Shown piece by piece: positions 1-7,978 of a stretch of 64,000 nucleotides of DNA. Position 1 is the first letter of the stretch; every line of letters begins with the position of its first letter. The position numbers and the translations under genes are program-made. Origin of the DNA: Nocardia miyunensis NBRC 108239 (GTDB lineage: Bacteria; Actinomycetota; Actinomycetes; Mycobacteriales; Mycobacteriaceae); contig NZ_BDBQ01000001.1 of assembly GCF_001613065.1 (NCBI RefSeq), positions 248,001 through 312,000 of the forward strand, written 5' to 3'. The notes under the pieces were generated by a model. The model made no database searches. It saw only the letters and a list, made by a program, of their open reading frames with translations, and had not been told where the DNA came from.

Positions 1-276
1 GAACGGCTGCAGAATCCTGCGATAGCGGGCCTGCTCGGGCGGGTCGAAGGCCAGCGGAACCAGCGGAATCGGACTCCCCAGCACATCGAACGCCTTCTTC
101 GAGGAGAAGATCGAGGGCTGCTTGAGCACAGTCTCGATGAGATCGCGGTGGGTCACCGCCAAGCCGCCCTCAACCTCCACCAGGGGATGTCGACGCATGA
201 CGCGCCAGGCACCGTCGCGATCATCGGCCATCGGCAGATCGTCGGTGTTGATCGCACCGGATACTTCGGCTGTCAT
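1..276 (-). CDS. Cytochrome P450, N-terminal 92 residues (cut by left edge)
   Basis: The minus strand reads an open frame from an ATG at 276 straight off the window edge. After about 25 variable residues it shows ordinary P450 N-terminal sequence: the stretch RRHPLVEVEGGLAVTHRDLI and, near residues 75-92, FDPPEQARYRRILQPF. This F-D-P-P-E-x-x-R-Y-R-R signature precedes the C helix in bacterial CYPs. The I-helix and haem-cysteine loop lie outside the window, so subfamily and substrate are unknown. It would be a soluble monooxygenase fed by ferredoxin. An AT-rich promoter-like box (331-346) lies 55 bp upstream. The call rests on the N-terminus only. Confidence 0.75.
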   Translation of the reverse strand, partial: MTAEVSGAINTDDLPMADDRDGAWRVMRRHPLVEVEGGLAVTHRDLIETVLKQPSIFSSKKAFDVLGSPIPLVPLAFDPPEQARYRRILQPF

Positions 277-320
277 CGTTGACCCCTGTCCGCACGGTTA
301 TCGGTCGGCGCCCACCGGCC

Positions 321-810
321 TCAGTCGATTGTATAGATAAATAATTGAACTTCAACGCTCCGTTGCTGCCGAATGCCGGAGCGAATCGCGATTCGATTCC
401 ATTGCGGCCGGCCCACGATCTCCTCAGCCAGGCGTTCACCCGCCTCCCGCCTGGTGAGCAGATCCTGATCCACCCAGTCCGCGGCCTCGATGTCCTTGTG
501 AGCCAAGATGATTCGCCTTTCCGTTGACGCGCTTTCAGTTGACGCGGGGAATTTGAACAGCTTGCGGGCGTTCAGTTCGACGACCTTGTGCGCATCGGCG
601 TCGGAAACCTCCTGCAGCAATTTGCCGGTGAACTCGCGGCTGTTGGGCCAGTCCGAGTGCGGGTAGTCGCACTCCCGCAGGATGTTGTCCACACCGATCG
701 CCTCGCGGCGAGCAGATGCCCTCACCGTCATCGATGAAACAGCCCCAGATGTGCTCGCGGACCAGATCCGACGGGCGCACCTCCTTGTTCACGTTCTGGG
801 AGTACGTCGA
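321..810 (-). pseudogene. Remnant of an amidohydrolase plus its small partner gene
   Basis: Two minus-strand frames together match the C-terminal third of the intact amidohydrolase at 42022-43200. Frame one (810 to about 720) reads YSQNVNKEVRPSDLVREHI then WGCFIDDGEG, matching YYQNINQEVPPSELFERHF then HGCFIEDDFG. The match then jumps frame to IGVDNILRECDYPHSDW and VELNARKLFKFP. Directly after it comes IEAADWVDQDLLTRREAGER, matching the 71-residue protein at 41799-42014; a TTG start behind GGAAAGG could once have opened it. The first two thirds of the enzyme and the metal-binding N-terminal motif are absent. N-terminal deletion plus frameshift make this a dead paralogue of that gene pair. Confidence 0.8.
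331..346 (-). promoter_or_regulatory. AT-rich box before the P450 gene
   Basis: On the minus strand this reads AATTATTTATCTATAC, matching 13 of 16 positions of the box at 45726-45741. It lies 55 bp upstream of the P450 ATG and in the same orientation. It is either a conserved promoter element or the operator of a shared regulator. Confidence 0.5.
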
Positions 811-964
811 CGGGGTCGGATCCGGAATCTAGTTTCTGACACTGCGTGATCTAATGACTGCAGTCACAACCGTCAACCACCAGTTCAATACCGGTGTTAA
901 GAACGACTATCGCAACTTCCGTTCACGCCGTCACACCTATACAGTGACGGACCTGCATAGATTT

Positions 965-980
965 CTGACATCACAGTCAT
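965..980. promoter_or_regulatory. Degenerate YTGAC-N6-GTCAA dyad upstream of the SDR
   Basis: CTGAC-ATCACA-GTCAT lies 33 bp before the SDR start at 1013 and resembles the dyads at 29847, 34423 and 39317. The same upstream region (836-866) holds two further GTCA-containing dyads: CTGACACTGCGTGAT and a perfect 12-base palindrome, TGACTGCAGTCA, at 855-866. Confidence 0.4.
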
Positions 981-1012
981 CACTTTCGAACGGTCTCGGG
1001 AAGGACGTCCAC

Positions 1013-1804
1013 ATGGATCTGTCAGTGCGCGACAAGGGCTATCTGGTCCTCGGCGGGACGGCGGGCATCGGGCTCGCCGCCGCGCGATCGCTCGCCGAGG
1101 ACGGCGCGGCAATCGTGGTCATCGGGCGCGATCGCGAACGCGGCGTGAAAGCCGCCGCCGAACTGGCCGAGGCCGGGGCCACCCGAGTGACCAGCCTGTC
1201 GTTCGACGCCGCGCAGGAAGGCCAGGCCGCCCAAGCGATCGCGCAAGCGGTCGAATTCCTGGGCCGGCTGGACGGTGTAGCGGTCACCACCGGCACTACC
1301 GGTCACGACCCGATATCGGCCACAGACGAGCAATGGACCGCCGCGTTTCGCGACGTCGTGCTCGGCACCACCCGCACGATCGAGGCAGCACTGCCGCATC
1401 TGATCGCGACCAAGGGCACTGTCGTCACGACGGCCGCCTACTCGATCAGGTCACCCGAGATCGCCCGCCTGCCCTTCGCCGGGCTCAAGAGCGCGGTGGC
1501 CGTATTCACCAAGGGAATCGCGAAAGAGTATGGGAATCAGGGTATTCGGGCGAACTGCGTCTGCCCGGGCGCGGTCGAGACCGACTCGCTGCGCGCGGTG
1601 CGCGACTACCTCGCCGCCGAACGCGGTTACCCGCGCGAGGAGGCACTCGAACGCGTCATGGTCGAAGAATGGGGATTCACCGCGGCGCTGGGGCGGCCGG
1701 GCCAGCCACACGAGGTCGGTGAGCTCATCGCGTTCTTGCTCTCGCCACGGGCCGGATTTCTCACCGGTGCGCTGATCAACATCGATGGCGGAACAAACTT
1801 CTGA
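1013..1804 (+). CDS. SDR-family protein with substituted catalytic tyrosine
   Basis: 263 residues. I start at ATG 1013 because GGAAGGA lies just upstream and the Rossmann motif follows directly; the open frame could extend to 854 but those residues look non-coding. The NAD(P)-binding glycine motif is GGTAGIG (residues 14-20) and the C-terminus is the usual INIDGGTNF. Two hallmark sites differ. The NNAG segment is VTTGTTG (91-97), and the YxxxK active-site tyrosine is phenylalanine (F155-x3-K159). The fold is clear, but ordinary SDR oxidoreductase chemistry is doubtful. The gene is bracketed by two pseudogenes and its end overlaps the decayed alcohol dehydrogenase on the other strand. Confidence 0.75.
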   Translation: MDLSVRDKGYLVLGGTAGIGLAAARSLAEDGAAIVVIGRDRERGVKAAAELAEAGATRVTSLSFDAAQEGQAAQAIAQAVEFLGRLDGVAVTTGTTGHDPISATDEQWTAAFRDVVLGTTRTIEAALPHLIATKGTVVTTAAYSIRSPEIARLPFAGLKSAVAVFTKGIAKEYGNQGIRANCVCPGAVETDSLRAVRDYLAAERGYPREEALERVMVEEWGFTAALGRPGQPHEVGELIAFLLSPRAGFLTGALINIDGGTNF

Positions 1805-2600
1805 CCGGGCCGAGGTGAGGGGATGTCCGCAGACTCCCCCACCGCGCCGGTGCGACACGGCGCGGAAGAGCCGCCTGCCCCTGTGCTGCGGCGTCGGCCA
1901 CCGGATAGCGCAGCACACCGTGCAAATTGCGGCCCCGGCGCATATCATCGTAGCCGTCGTTGATCTTCTCCAGCGGGTAGGTGCGACTCACCACCGCATC
2001 CAGGTCGACCTGACCATTGCCCCAGAGCTCCAGGATATTCGGAATGTCCGCACGCGGATTCGCCGAGCCGTAGAGGCTACCGATGATCCGCTTCTCGGTC
2101 AGAGTCAGATCCATCATGTTGACCGAGACCTCCCGCGCGGCCATCGGATGAATATTGGTGACGATCAGCTCGCCGCGCTTGGCGGTCATCGCCAGCGCCT
2201 CTTCGATCAGGCGACCCTCGCCCACGCCCATCGTGCAGATGAACCGGTCGGCACCGCGGTTCCAGGTTGCCTCGCGCACGACCTCGGGCGCCTCGTCCCA
2301 GGAGGCCCCCACATGGGTGGCTCCCATCCACAGGGCCGCCTCGCGCTTGGACTCGGCGGGATCGATCGCGACGATGGTTCGCGCCCGAACAAGCGCGCGC
2401 ACTACACCGCCGCCGCACCGACGCCGCCGACTCCGGCGACCACCACGTTGTGACCGGGCCGGATACCGGCAGCGTAGACCGCCGACCCCCACCCGGTGAC
2501 GAAACCGCAACCGAGCAGGCAGGCTCGATCCAGCGGATGGTCCGGCTCGATCTTGATACACCTGGCCTCGTTCACGACGGTGCGAGCGCGGCTTCTCGCC
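1776..2600 (-). pseudogene. Broken zinc-dependent (NDMA-type) alcohol dehydrogenase
   Basis: The minus strand carries the middle and C-terminal parts of a medium-chain alcohol dehydrogenase: NEARCIKIEPDHPLDRACLL, GCGFVTGWGSAVYAAGIRPG, VVVAGVGGVGAAAV, then a second frame with TIVAIDPAESKREAALWMGA through DMRRGRNLHGVLRY. Between the glycine-rich loop and TIVAIDP there is an in-frame TAG where glutamine is expected, and one base is missing about 20 nt later. The roughly 170 N-terminal residues with the catalytic zinc ligands are absent, and the C-terminus runs on into unrelated sequence. Related enzymes oxidise alcohols with a tightly bound nicotinamide cofactor; this copy cannot. Confidence 0.85.
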
Positions 2601-2688
2601 GACAGAGCTGACCGGCTCCCCGCGTATCCCAGGCGGGCGGGCCGGACAGGCCTCTCGCCGACTATTAGCTGAAGCGGCCCCCTACGGC

Positions 2689-2716
2689 CATTTCATGGTC
2701 AGCCGTCCATGAAATG
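2689..2716. repeat. 10-bp inverted repeat upstream of the mce operon
   Basis: CATTTCATGG (2689-2698) and CCATGAAATG (2707-2716) are perfect inverted repeats with an 8-base loop, in the gap between the decayed dehydrogenase and the mce operon. No T-run follows, so an operator is about as likely as a terminator. Confidence 0.45.
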
Positions 2717-2769
2717 CGCCCAGTCGCAGCCGATTCCCGCCCCCACCTGCACACAGTACCCGGCGCTCA

Positions 2770-2925
2770 ACTGTGATTTTGTTGGGCCAGCCTAAGTTTT
2801 ATTCATCTAATCTATTCAACCTATTGATCTTTTTTTACGACTATGTCATTTTGGTTGCCGACGATGGATGTGACGGTCGGCACAGCTCGGTATGCACATC
2901 CGACAGGTACATCCAGGAGGACACG
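2770..2925 (+). promoter_or_regulatory. AT-rich presumed promoter region of the mce operon
   Basis: Positions 2772-2855 are strikingly AT-rich for this genome, including TTTTATTCATCTAATCTATTC and a run of seven T. This is the only non-coding gap before the ten-gene mce operon, and the first gene opens at GTG 2926 behind CCAGGAGG. No exact -35/-10 pair can be assigned. The window's shared AT-box and dyad motifs are not clearly present here, so this operon may be controlled separately. Confidence 0.5.
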
Positions 2926-3714
2926 GTGCAGCCGAAACCCGATGGGCCACTGGGCCACAGGCTGCGCGTGCCGGTGTCCGCGGTAGGAGGGTTCTTCTCC
3001 ATGTGCGCGGCCACGGCTCGCGCCGCGACCAAGAGGCCGTATCAGTGGTCGGAGTTCTTCGAGCAGGGCTGGTTTCTGGTCCGCGTCGCCCTGCTTCCGA
3101 CTCTGCTGGTCGCCATTCCATTCACCGTGCTGGTGATCTTCACGCTCAACATCCTGCTCGTAGAATTCGGTGCCGCCGATCTGTCCGGCGCCGGAGCGGG
3201 ACTCGGCGCGGTGACGCAGGTCGGTCCTCTGGTTACGGTGCTCATCGTCGCCGGGGCCGGTGCCACCGCCATCTGCGCCGACCTCGGCTCCCGGACGATC
3301 CGGGAGGAGATCGACGCCATCAAGGTCCTGGGCATCGATCCCATACAGCGACTGGTGGTGCCGCGGGTGTTCGCGTCGACGATCGTCGCGTTGTTACTGA
3401 ACGGACTGGTGGTAACCATCGGATTGATCGGCGGATTCCTGTTCTCGGTGTACGTGCAGAACGTGACCCCCGGCGCTTATGTATCGAGCCTGACGCTGGT
3501 CACCGGCCTGCCCGAGGTGGTCATTTCGGAAGTCAAAGCGGGCCTGTTCGGGCTGATCGCGGCACTGGTCGCCAGCCATATGGGCCTAACCGTCAAAGGC
3601 GGACCGAAGGGAGTCGGCGATGCGGTCAACGAGACCGTGGTCTACGCGTTCATGGCGTTGTTCGCGGTGAATGTCGTGGTTACCGCGGTCGGCGTCAAGG
3701 CAACGTTGGGATAA
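2926..3714 (+). CDS. yrbEA: YrbE/MlaE-family permease subunit A of Mce importer
   Basis: 262 residues if started at GTG 2926, which has AGGAGG at good spacing; the frame extends to 2773 but that part reads AT-rich leader. It is a multi-pass inner-membrane protein with about five hydrophobic segments after a short amphipathic N-terminus. The family signature lies mid-protein: AGAGATAICADLGSRTIREE then IDAIKVLGIDP, the E-E-I-D-A-x-x-V-x-G-I-x-P loop thought to contact the MkL/MlaF-type ATPase. YrbEA and YrbEB form the permease through which the Mce hexamer passes lipids. The ATPase is not encoded here, as is usual for actinobacterial mce loci. First gene of the operon; 3 bp from yrbEB. Confidence 0.93.
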   Translation: MQPKPDGPLGHRLRVPVSAVGGFFSMCAATARAATKRPYQWSEFFEQGWFLVRVALLPTLLVAIPFTVLVIFTLNILLVEFGAADLSGAGAGLGAVTQVGPLVTVLIVAGAGATAICADLGSRTIREEIDAIKVLGIDPIQRLVVPRVFASTIVALLLNGLVVTIGLIGGFLFSVYVQNVTPGAYVSSLTLVTGLPEVVISEVKAGLFGLIAALVASHMGLTVKGGPKGVGDAVNETVVYAFMALFAVNVVVTAVGVKATLG

Positions 3715-3717
3715 CGA

Positions 3718-4578
3718 ATGACTGAGGAAATATCGGTATTTCGAAGTCGGTACCCCCGGGTGGCGCACCGGCTCGCCATGCCCGGCCGGGCGATGGATCA
3801 CGTCGGACATCAGGGGTGGTTCTTCTACCAGGGGTTCCGGCAGATGGGTCACGCCGTGCGGACCTACCGTATGGAGATGCTGCGCATCGTCGCCGAAATG
3901 GGAATGGGCACCGGCGCACTGGCGATCATCGGCGGCACCGTCGTCATCGTCGCGTTCATGACCCTGTCGGCGGGCGCGCTGCTGGCGATCCAAGGCTTCG
4001 CATCCCTCGGAGATATCGGCGTCGAGGCATTGACCGGCTTCTTCGCGGCATTCATCAATGTGCGCATCGTCGTGCCGGTAACCGCCGGTATCGCCCTCGC
4101 GGCGACAATCGGGGCCGGGGCCACCGCGCGCATCGGCGCCATGCGGATCAGCGAGGAGATCGACGCACTGGAGGTCATGGCGATCCGCTCGATTTCCTAT
4201 GTCGTCTCGACGCGGGTGATCGGCGGGCTGATCGTCATCATTCCGCTTTATTCGATGGCCGTTCTGATGTCATTTCTGTCGTCCCAGGTCTACACCACAT
4301 TCCTGGCCGGTCAGTCCTCCGGCGTCTACAACCACTATTTCTACACATTCCTGCGGCCGACGGACCTCATGTGGTCATTTGTCCAGGCAATCACGATGGC
4401 CGTGACCGTAATGCTCATCCACTGCTACTACGGCTTCCACGCCGCCGGCGGTCCCTCCGGGGTCGGTCATGCCGTGGGACGTGCCGTGCGCGCTTCGCTG
4501 GTCGCGGTCGTGATGGTCACACTTCTGGTCTCCCTGGCGGTGTACGGCACCTCGGGCAATTTCAATCTCGCGGGATGA
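3718..4578 (+). CDS. yrbEB: YrbE/MlaE-family permease subunit B of Mce importer
   Basis: 286 residues, the normal size for YrbEB. An N-terminal cytosolic stretch of about 60 residues precedes alternating hydrophobic helices. The conserved loop is ATIGAGATARIGAMRISEEI then DALEVMAIRSISY, matching the E-E-I-D-A-L-x-V-M motif of the family. With YrbEA it forms the heterodimeric membrane channel of the importer. Upstream spacing is 3 bp, and mceA follows 6 bp downstream, so the two permease genes and the Mce genes are co-transcribed. In characterised relatives the imported cargo is a hydrophobic molecule such as cholesterol or fatty acid; nothing here fixes the ligand. Confidence 0.93.
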   Translation: MTEEISVFRSRYPRVAHRLAMPGRAMDHVGHQGWFFYQGFRQMGHAVRTYRMEMLRIVAEMGMGTGALAIIGGTVVIVAFMTLSAGALLAIQGFASLGDIGVEALTGFFAAFINVRIVVPVTAGIALAATIGAGATARIGAMRISEEIDALEVMAIRSISYVVSTRVIGGLIVIIPLYSMAVLMSFLSSQVYTTFLAGQSSGVYNHYFYTFLRPTDLMWSFVQAITMAVTVMLIHCYYGFHAAGGPSGVGHAVGRAVRASLVAVVMVTLLVSLAVYGTSGNFNLAG

Positions 4579-4584
4579 GGAGGC

Positions 4585-5793
4585 ATGATGCTCGGTCGCG
4601 CACCGCGGTCGCACGACAAAAATCCGCCGTACAAGGTCATCTCGGTCGTTTTCGTCGGCTCGGTTACCGCTCTCGTCGTTTTCTGCGTGGCGTCCTTTCG
4701 CGGCGACTTCGTGGCCACCGTTCCGGCGACAGTGGTTTCGCCGCGGTCGGGGCTCATCATGGAGGTCGGTTCCAAGGTCAAGCTGCACGGCGTCGAGATC
4801 GGCCACGTCGACCGGGTCGGTACCACCGGACAGAACGCCACGATCTCGCTCGCCCTCGATCCCTCCGAACTGCATAAAATCCCGTCGAATGTGGTGGCCG
4901 AAATCAAGCCCACGACGATATTCGGCGCCAAATACATCGAATTGGTTACTCCGGACGGCCCGGCGAGCACATCCCTGGCCGCCGGAGCGCGCATTCACAC
5001 ACGCGGCGTCACCACCGAGATCAACACCGTATTCCAGGAGATCGTGGCGGTGATGAACAGGATCGAACCGGATAAACTCGACACCACCCTCACCGCGGTC
5101 TCGGAAGGGCTGCACGGACGCGGCAACGATCTCGGCCAGACCGTCGATCAACTCGACGACACCCTGACACAGCTGAATCCCCAACTGCCCCAACTGCAGA
5201 GGGACCTGCGTGGCACCGCCGCCGTGACCCGGACACTCGGTGATGCCGGCACCGACCTGATGTCCATCCTGCGCAGTACGACCGTGACGTCCGATTCGAT
5301 CGTCGAAAAGAAGGATGATGTTGCCGCACTGCTCGTTTCCGCGATCGGCCTGGGCGCGAACGGTAACACCTTTCTCGGCGACAACCGACACGGAATGGTC
5401 GACTCCATGCGCCTGCTGACACCGACGACGGCCCTGCTGGCGAAGTACAGTCCCCAATTTCCCTGCATGTTCCATCTCGGCGCGACGGATGCGGCCATCG
5501 AGCCGTCGGTCGTCGACGAGACCGGATATTCGGCCTCCCTGGACGTCGGACTATTGGCCGGCGACAATCCCTACAGCTACCCGGAGAACCTCCCGGTCGT
5601 GGCCGCGAAGGGCGGACCGCGCACCGAGCCGGGCTGCTATGCGCCGACAACCTGGAACAACTATCCGGCGCCGTACCTCAGAATGAACACCGGCGCCCCA
5701 CAGAACGGACCCGACAGCGATCATCCGAAGTTGGGCGACCCCAGCGTCATCCAGTATCTGTTCGGTAATGCGCTGGCCGGTAAGGGGCGCTGA
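4585..5793 (+). CDS. mceA: Mce family protein MceA
   Basis: 402 residues. One N-terminal transmembrane anchor (about 16-36) is followed by an MCE domain, where GLIMEVGSKVKLHGVEIGHV and GAKYIELVTPDG are typical. A helical region follows, then a C-terminal region with a pair of cysteines (PQFPCMFHLG and GPRTEPGCYAP) typical of MceA. Six different Mce subunits probably form one hetero-hexameric tube bridging the inner membrane and the mycomembrane, with the MCE domains stacking as a ring. The stop TGA overlaps the mceB start by one base (TGATG), indicating translational coupling. Confidence 0.92.
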   Translation: MMLGRAPRSHDKNPPYKVISVVFVGSVTALVVFCVASFRGDFVATVPATVVSPRSGLIMEVGSKVKLHGVEIGHVDRVGTTGQNATISLALDPSELHKIPSNVVAEIKPTTIFGAKYIELVTPDGPASTSLAAGARIHTRGVTTEINTVFQEIVAVMNRIEPDKLDTTLTAVSEGLHGRGNDLGQTVDQLDDTLTQLNPQLPQLQRDLRGTAAVTRTLGDAGTDLMSILRSTTVTSDSIVEKKDDVAALLVSAIGLGANGNTFLGDNRHGMVDSMRLLTPTTALLAKYSPQFPCMFHLGATDAAIEPSVVDETGYSASLDVGLLAGDNPYSYPENLPVVAAKGGPRTEPGCYAPTTWNNYPAPYLRMNTGAPQNGPDSDHPKLGDPSVIQYLFGNALAGKGR

Positions 5794-6818
5794 TGAGAAT
5801 TAGCTCAAATATGCTCAAGTTCGTCGTTTTCGCCGTAACTATGAGCCTTTTCCTCTTCGCCATCGTGGTCGTTTTCGGAAAGCTTCGTTTCGACAGCCGT
5901 TCGGATTATTCGGCAATATTCGACAATGTCTCAGGCCTGAAATCGGGTCAGTTCGTGCGCATTGCGGGGGTGGAGGTCGGCCAAGTCGCAAAGGTGTCGG
6001 TGACGGGTGACACCCGGGCACGGGTCGACTTCTCACTGGACAGCGACGTGACGCTGACCGAGGCGACGCGCGCACAGATCCGCTACGAGAACCTCGTCGG
6101 CGACCGGTACATGGAATTGAGCGAGGGTCCCGGACCGACCGACGGGCTGCCCCGGGGTGCCACCATCCCAGCCGACCACACCGCACCGGCCTTGGATCTC
6201 GATGCTGTCATCGGCGGCTTCCGCCCGCTGTTCAAGGCATTGGATCCCGGTCAGGTGAACAAACTGTCCTCGGAATTGATCGCCACCCTGCAGGGGCAGG
6301 GCGGCACCATCGCCGGAATCCTCGACCACACCGCGCAATTGACCGCCGCACTGGCCGACCACGACCAATTGATCGGCGAGGTCATAGCGAATCTGAATGC
6401 GGTACTCGGAACCGTCAACGACCGCAACAAACAATTCGACTCCCTGATCGACAATCTACAGTCACTGATCAGTGGCATCTCGAAGCAATCACAACCGGTA
6501 GCCGACGCATTGGCCCATATCGGCTCGGCGTCCGGGAACCTCGCCTCGCTGCTGAATGTCACACACACCGACATCACCTCGGATGTGACCCAGCTGGGCA
6601 CGGTGAGCGGCAATATCGACAACGACCACGACTACGTCGACGGGCTGTTGTCGCGGCTGCCCTCCGATTACGCCCGATTGAGCAGGCTCGGGCTCTACGG
6701 CGACTTCTTCAGCTTCTATCTCTGTGATGTCACGCTGAAGGTCAACGGGCCGAAAGGCGATCCCGCGTATGTCAAAATCGCCGGTCAGCGAGCGGGAAGG
6801 TGTACTCCACCCAAATGA
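5793..6818 (+). CDS. mceB: Mce family protein MceB
   Basis: 341 residues, the usual shorter length for MceB. The N-terminal membrane anchor spans about residues 8-29. The MCE domain contains NVSGLKSGQFVRIAGVEVGQ, the D-x-x-G-L-x-x-G-x-x-V-x-x-x-G pattern of the family, then YENLVGDRYMELS. The remainder is helical and rich in Asp, Asn and Gln (DNLQSLISGISKQSQPVADA), as expected for the long needle-like helices of Mce subunits. Two cysteines near the C-terminus (SFYLCDVTLK and AGRCTPPK) are typical of MceB. Its start shares one base with the mceA stop, and its stop lies inside the mceC ATGA. Confidence 0.92.
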   Translation: MRISSNMLKFVVFAVTMSLFLFAIVVVFGKLRFDSRSDYSAIFDNVSGLKSGQFVRIAGVEVGQVAKVSVTGDTRARVDFSLDSDVTLTEATRAQIRYENLVGDRYMELSEGPGPTDGLPRGATIPADHTAPALDLDAVIGGFRPLFKALDPGQVNKLSSELIATLQGQGGTIAGILDHTAQLTAALADHDQLIGEVIANLNAVLGTVNDRNKQFDSLIDNLQSLISGISKQSQPVADALAHIGSASGNLASLLNVTHTDITSDVTQLGTVSGNIDNDHDYVDGLLSRLPSDYARLSRLGLYGDFFSFYLCDVTLKVNGPKGDPAYVKIAGQRAGRCTPPK

Positions 6819-7978
6819 GCGCAGCAGCGAATGCATTCCGGATCGGGCTGATCGGACTGGTCGTCACCGTGGCGACGGTCCTGACCGCCCAGAATTACGA
6901 CAAGGTCGCCTATCTGGGCGCACACCGCGAATATCGCGCACAGTTCGCCGAGGCGGCGGGCCTGAAAGCGGGTTCGCCGGTGGAAGTCGCGGGCGTCCAG
7001 GTCGGGAAGGTGTCGAGTCTGCAACTCGACGGCACCACGGTGCTGGTCCGATTCTCCGCGGACGGCGTGCGGCTCGGCACCGACACCGAAGCCGCCATCA
7101 AGACGCACACCGTGCTGGGCAGCAAGATGCTCGAGCTACGCCCCCGTGGGCGCGCCGAACTCGGGCCGAACGCGATCATCTCGACCGCACACACCTCGAC
7201 GCCGTACCTGTTGACCGACACACTCGGCGATCTGACCACCACCATCAGCGGGTTGAAGACCGACGATCTGACCAACGCGCTGAATGTCCTGAGTGGCACG
7301 CTGGACAAGGCCCAGCCCGATCTCGGCGCCGCGCTCGACGGGGTGACCCGGTTGTCGACGTCGATCGATAAGCGCGACGATCTGTTGAAGGATCTGCTCT
7401 CCAACGCCTCGGCCGTCACCGACGTGCTATCCAAACGCAGCACCCAGCTCAACGCGCTGATTCTGGACGGCAACGTACTGTTCCAAGCACTCGACGAGCG
7501 ACGCCAGGCATTGTCGGTCCTGCTGACGAACATCGCCGCGACCTCGCGGCAGCTCTCCGGGCTGATCGCGGACAACAGGCAGCAACTCGGCCCGGTCCTG
7601 GACCGGTTGAACGGCGTCGCCGATCTGCTCGACAAACGAAAGAAGGAGATCGAGAAGACCCTGCTGCCACTGAGTCAGTACGCGCTCTCACTCGGTGAAT
7701 CGGTCGCCTCCGGGCCGTTCTTCAAGGCGTATGTCGGCAACCTGCTGCCGGGACAGTTCCTGCAGCCGTTCATCGATGCCGCGTTCGCCAAGACCGGCGT
7801 GAATCCCGGAATTCTCGGCGGTCCCGTGCACAACGCCGGCGGCAGCATCACGCCACCCGTTTCCGCGCCCGGACCCAGCACTGCGGCGCCGCCCGCATCA
7901 CCACCGTTGCCGCCCGCCCCGCCCCTGCCGGCGATCCCGCCACTACCCGCGATCCCGGGGATCGGAGGTCCGCGATGA
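6815..7978 (+). CDS. mceC: Mce family protein MceC with proline-rich tail
   Basis: 387 residues from ATG 6815, chosen because it forms an ATGA overlap with the mceB stop; a GTG at 6800 would add five residues. There is one N-terminal membrane segment, an MCE domain with AAGLKAGSPVEVAGVQVGKV and TVLGSKMLELRP, and a long helical region with repeated RLSTSIDKRDDLLKDLL-type heptads. From about residue 345 the protein turns into a low-complexity Pro/Ala tail (PPASPPLPPAPPLPAIPPLP). Such tails are common in MceC and may span or contact the cell wall. The stop overlaps the mceD ATG (ATGA). Confidence 0.9.
   Translation: MSAAANAFRIGLIGLVVTVATVLTAQNYDKVAYLGAHREYRAQFAEAAGLKAGSPVEVAGVQVGKVSSLQLDGTTVLVRFSADGVRLGTDTEAAIKTHTVLGSKMLELRPRGRAELGPNAIISTAHTSTPYLLTDTLGDLTTTISGLKTDDLTNALNVLSGTLDKAQPDLGAALDGVTRLSTSIDKRDDLLKDLLSNASAVTDVLSKRSTQLNALILDGNVLFQALDERRQALSVLLTNIAATSRQLSGLIADNRQQLGPVLDRLNGVADLLDKRKKEIEKTLLPLSQYALSLGESVASGPFFKAYVGNLLPGQFLQPFIDAAFAKTGVNPGILGGPVHNAGGSITPPVSAPGPSTAAPPASPPLPPAPPLPAIPPLPAIPGIGGPR

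Noticed and set aside
854..1012. Extended N-terminus of the first SDR
   Set aside because: The 53 extra residues are unlike SDR sequence and overlap the promoter dyads; ATG 1013 has a good ribosome-binding site.
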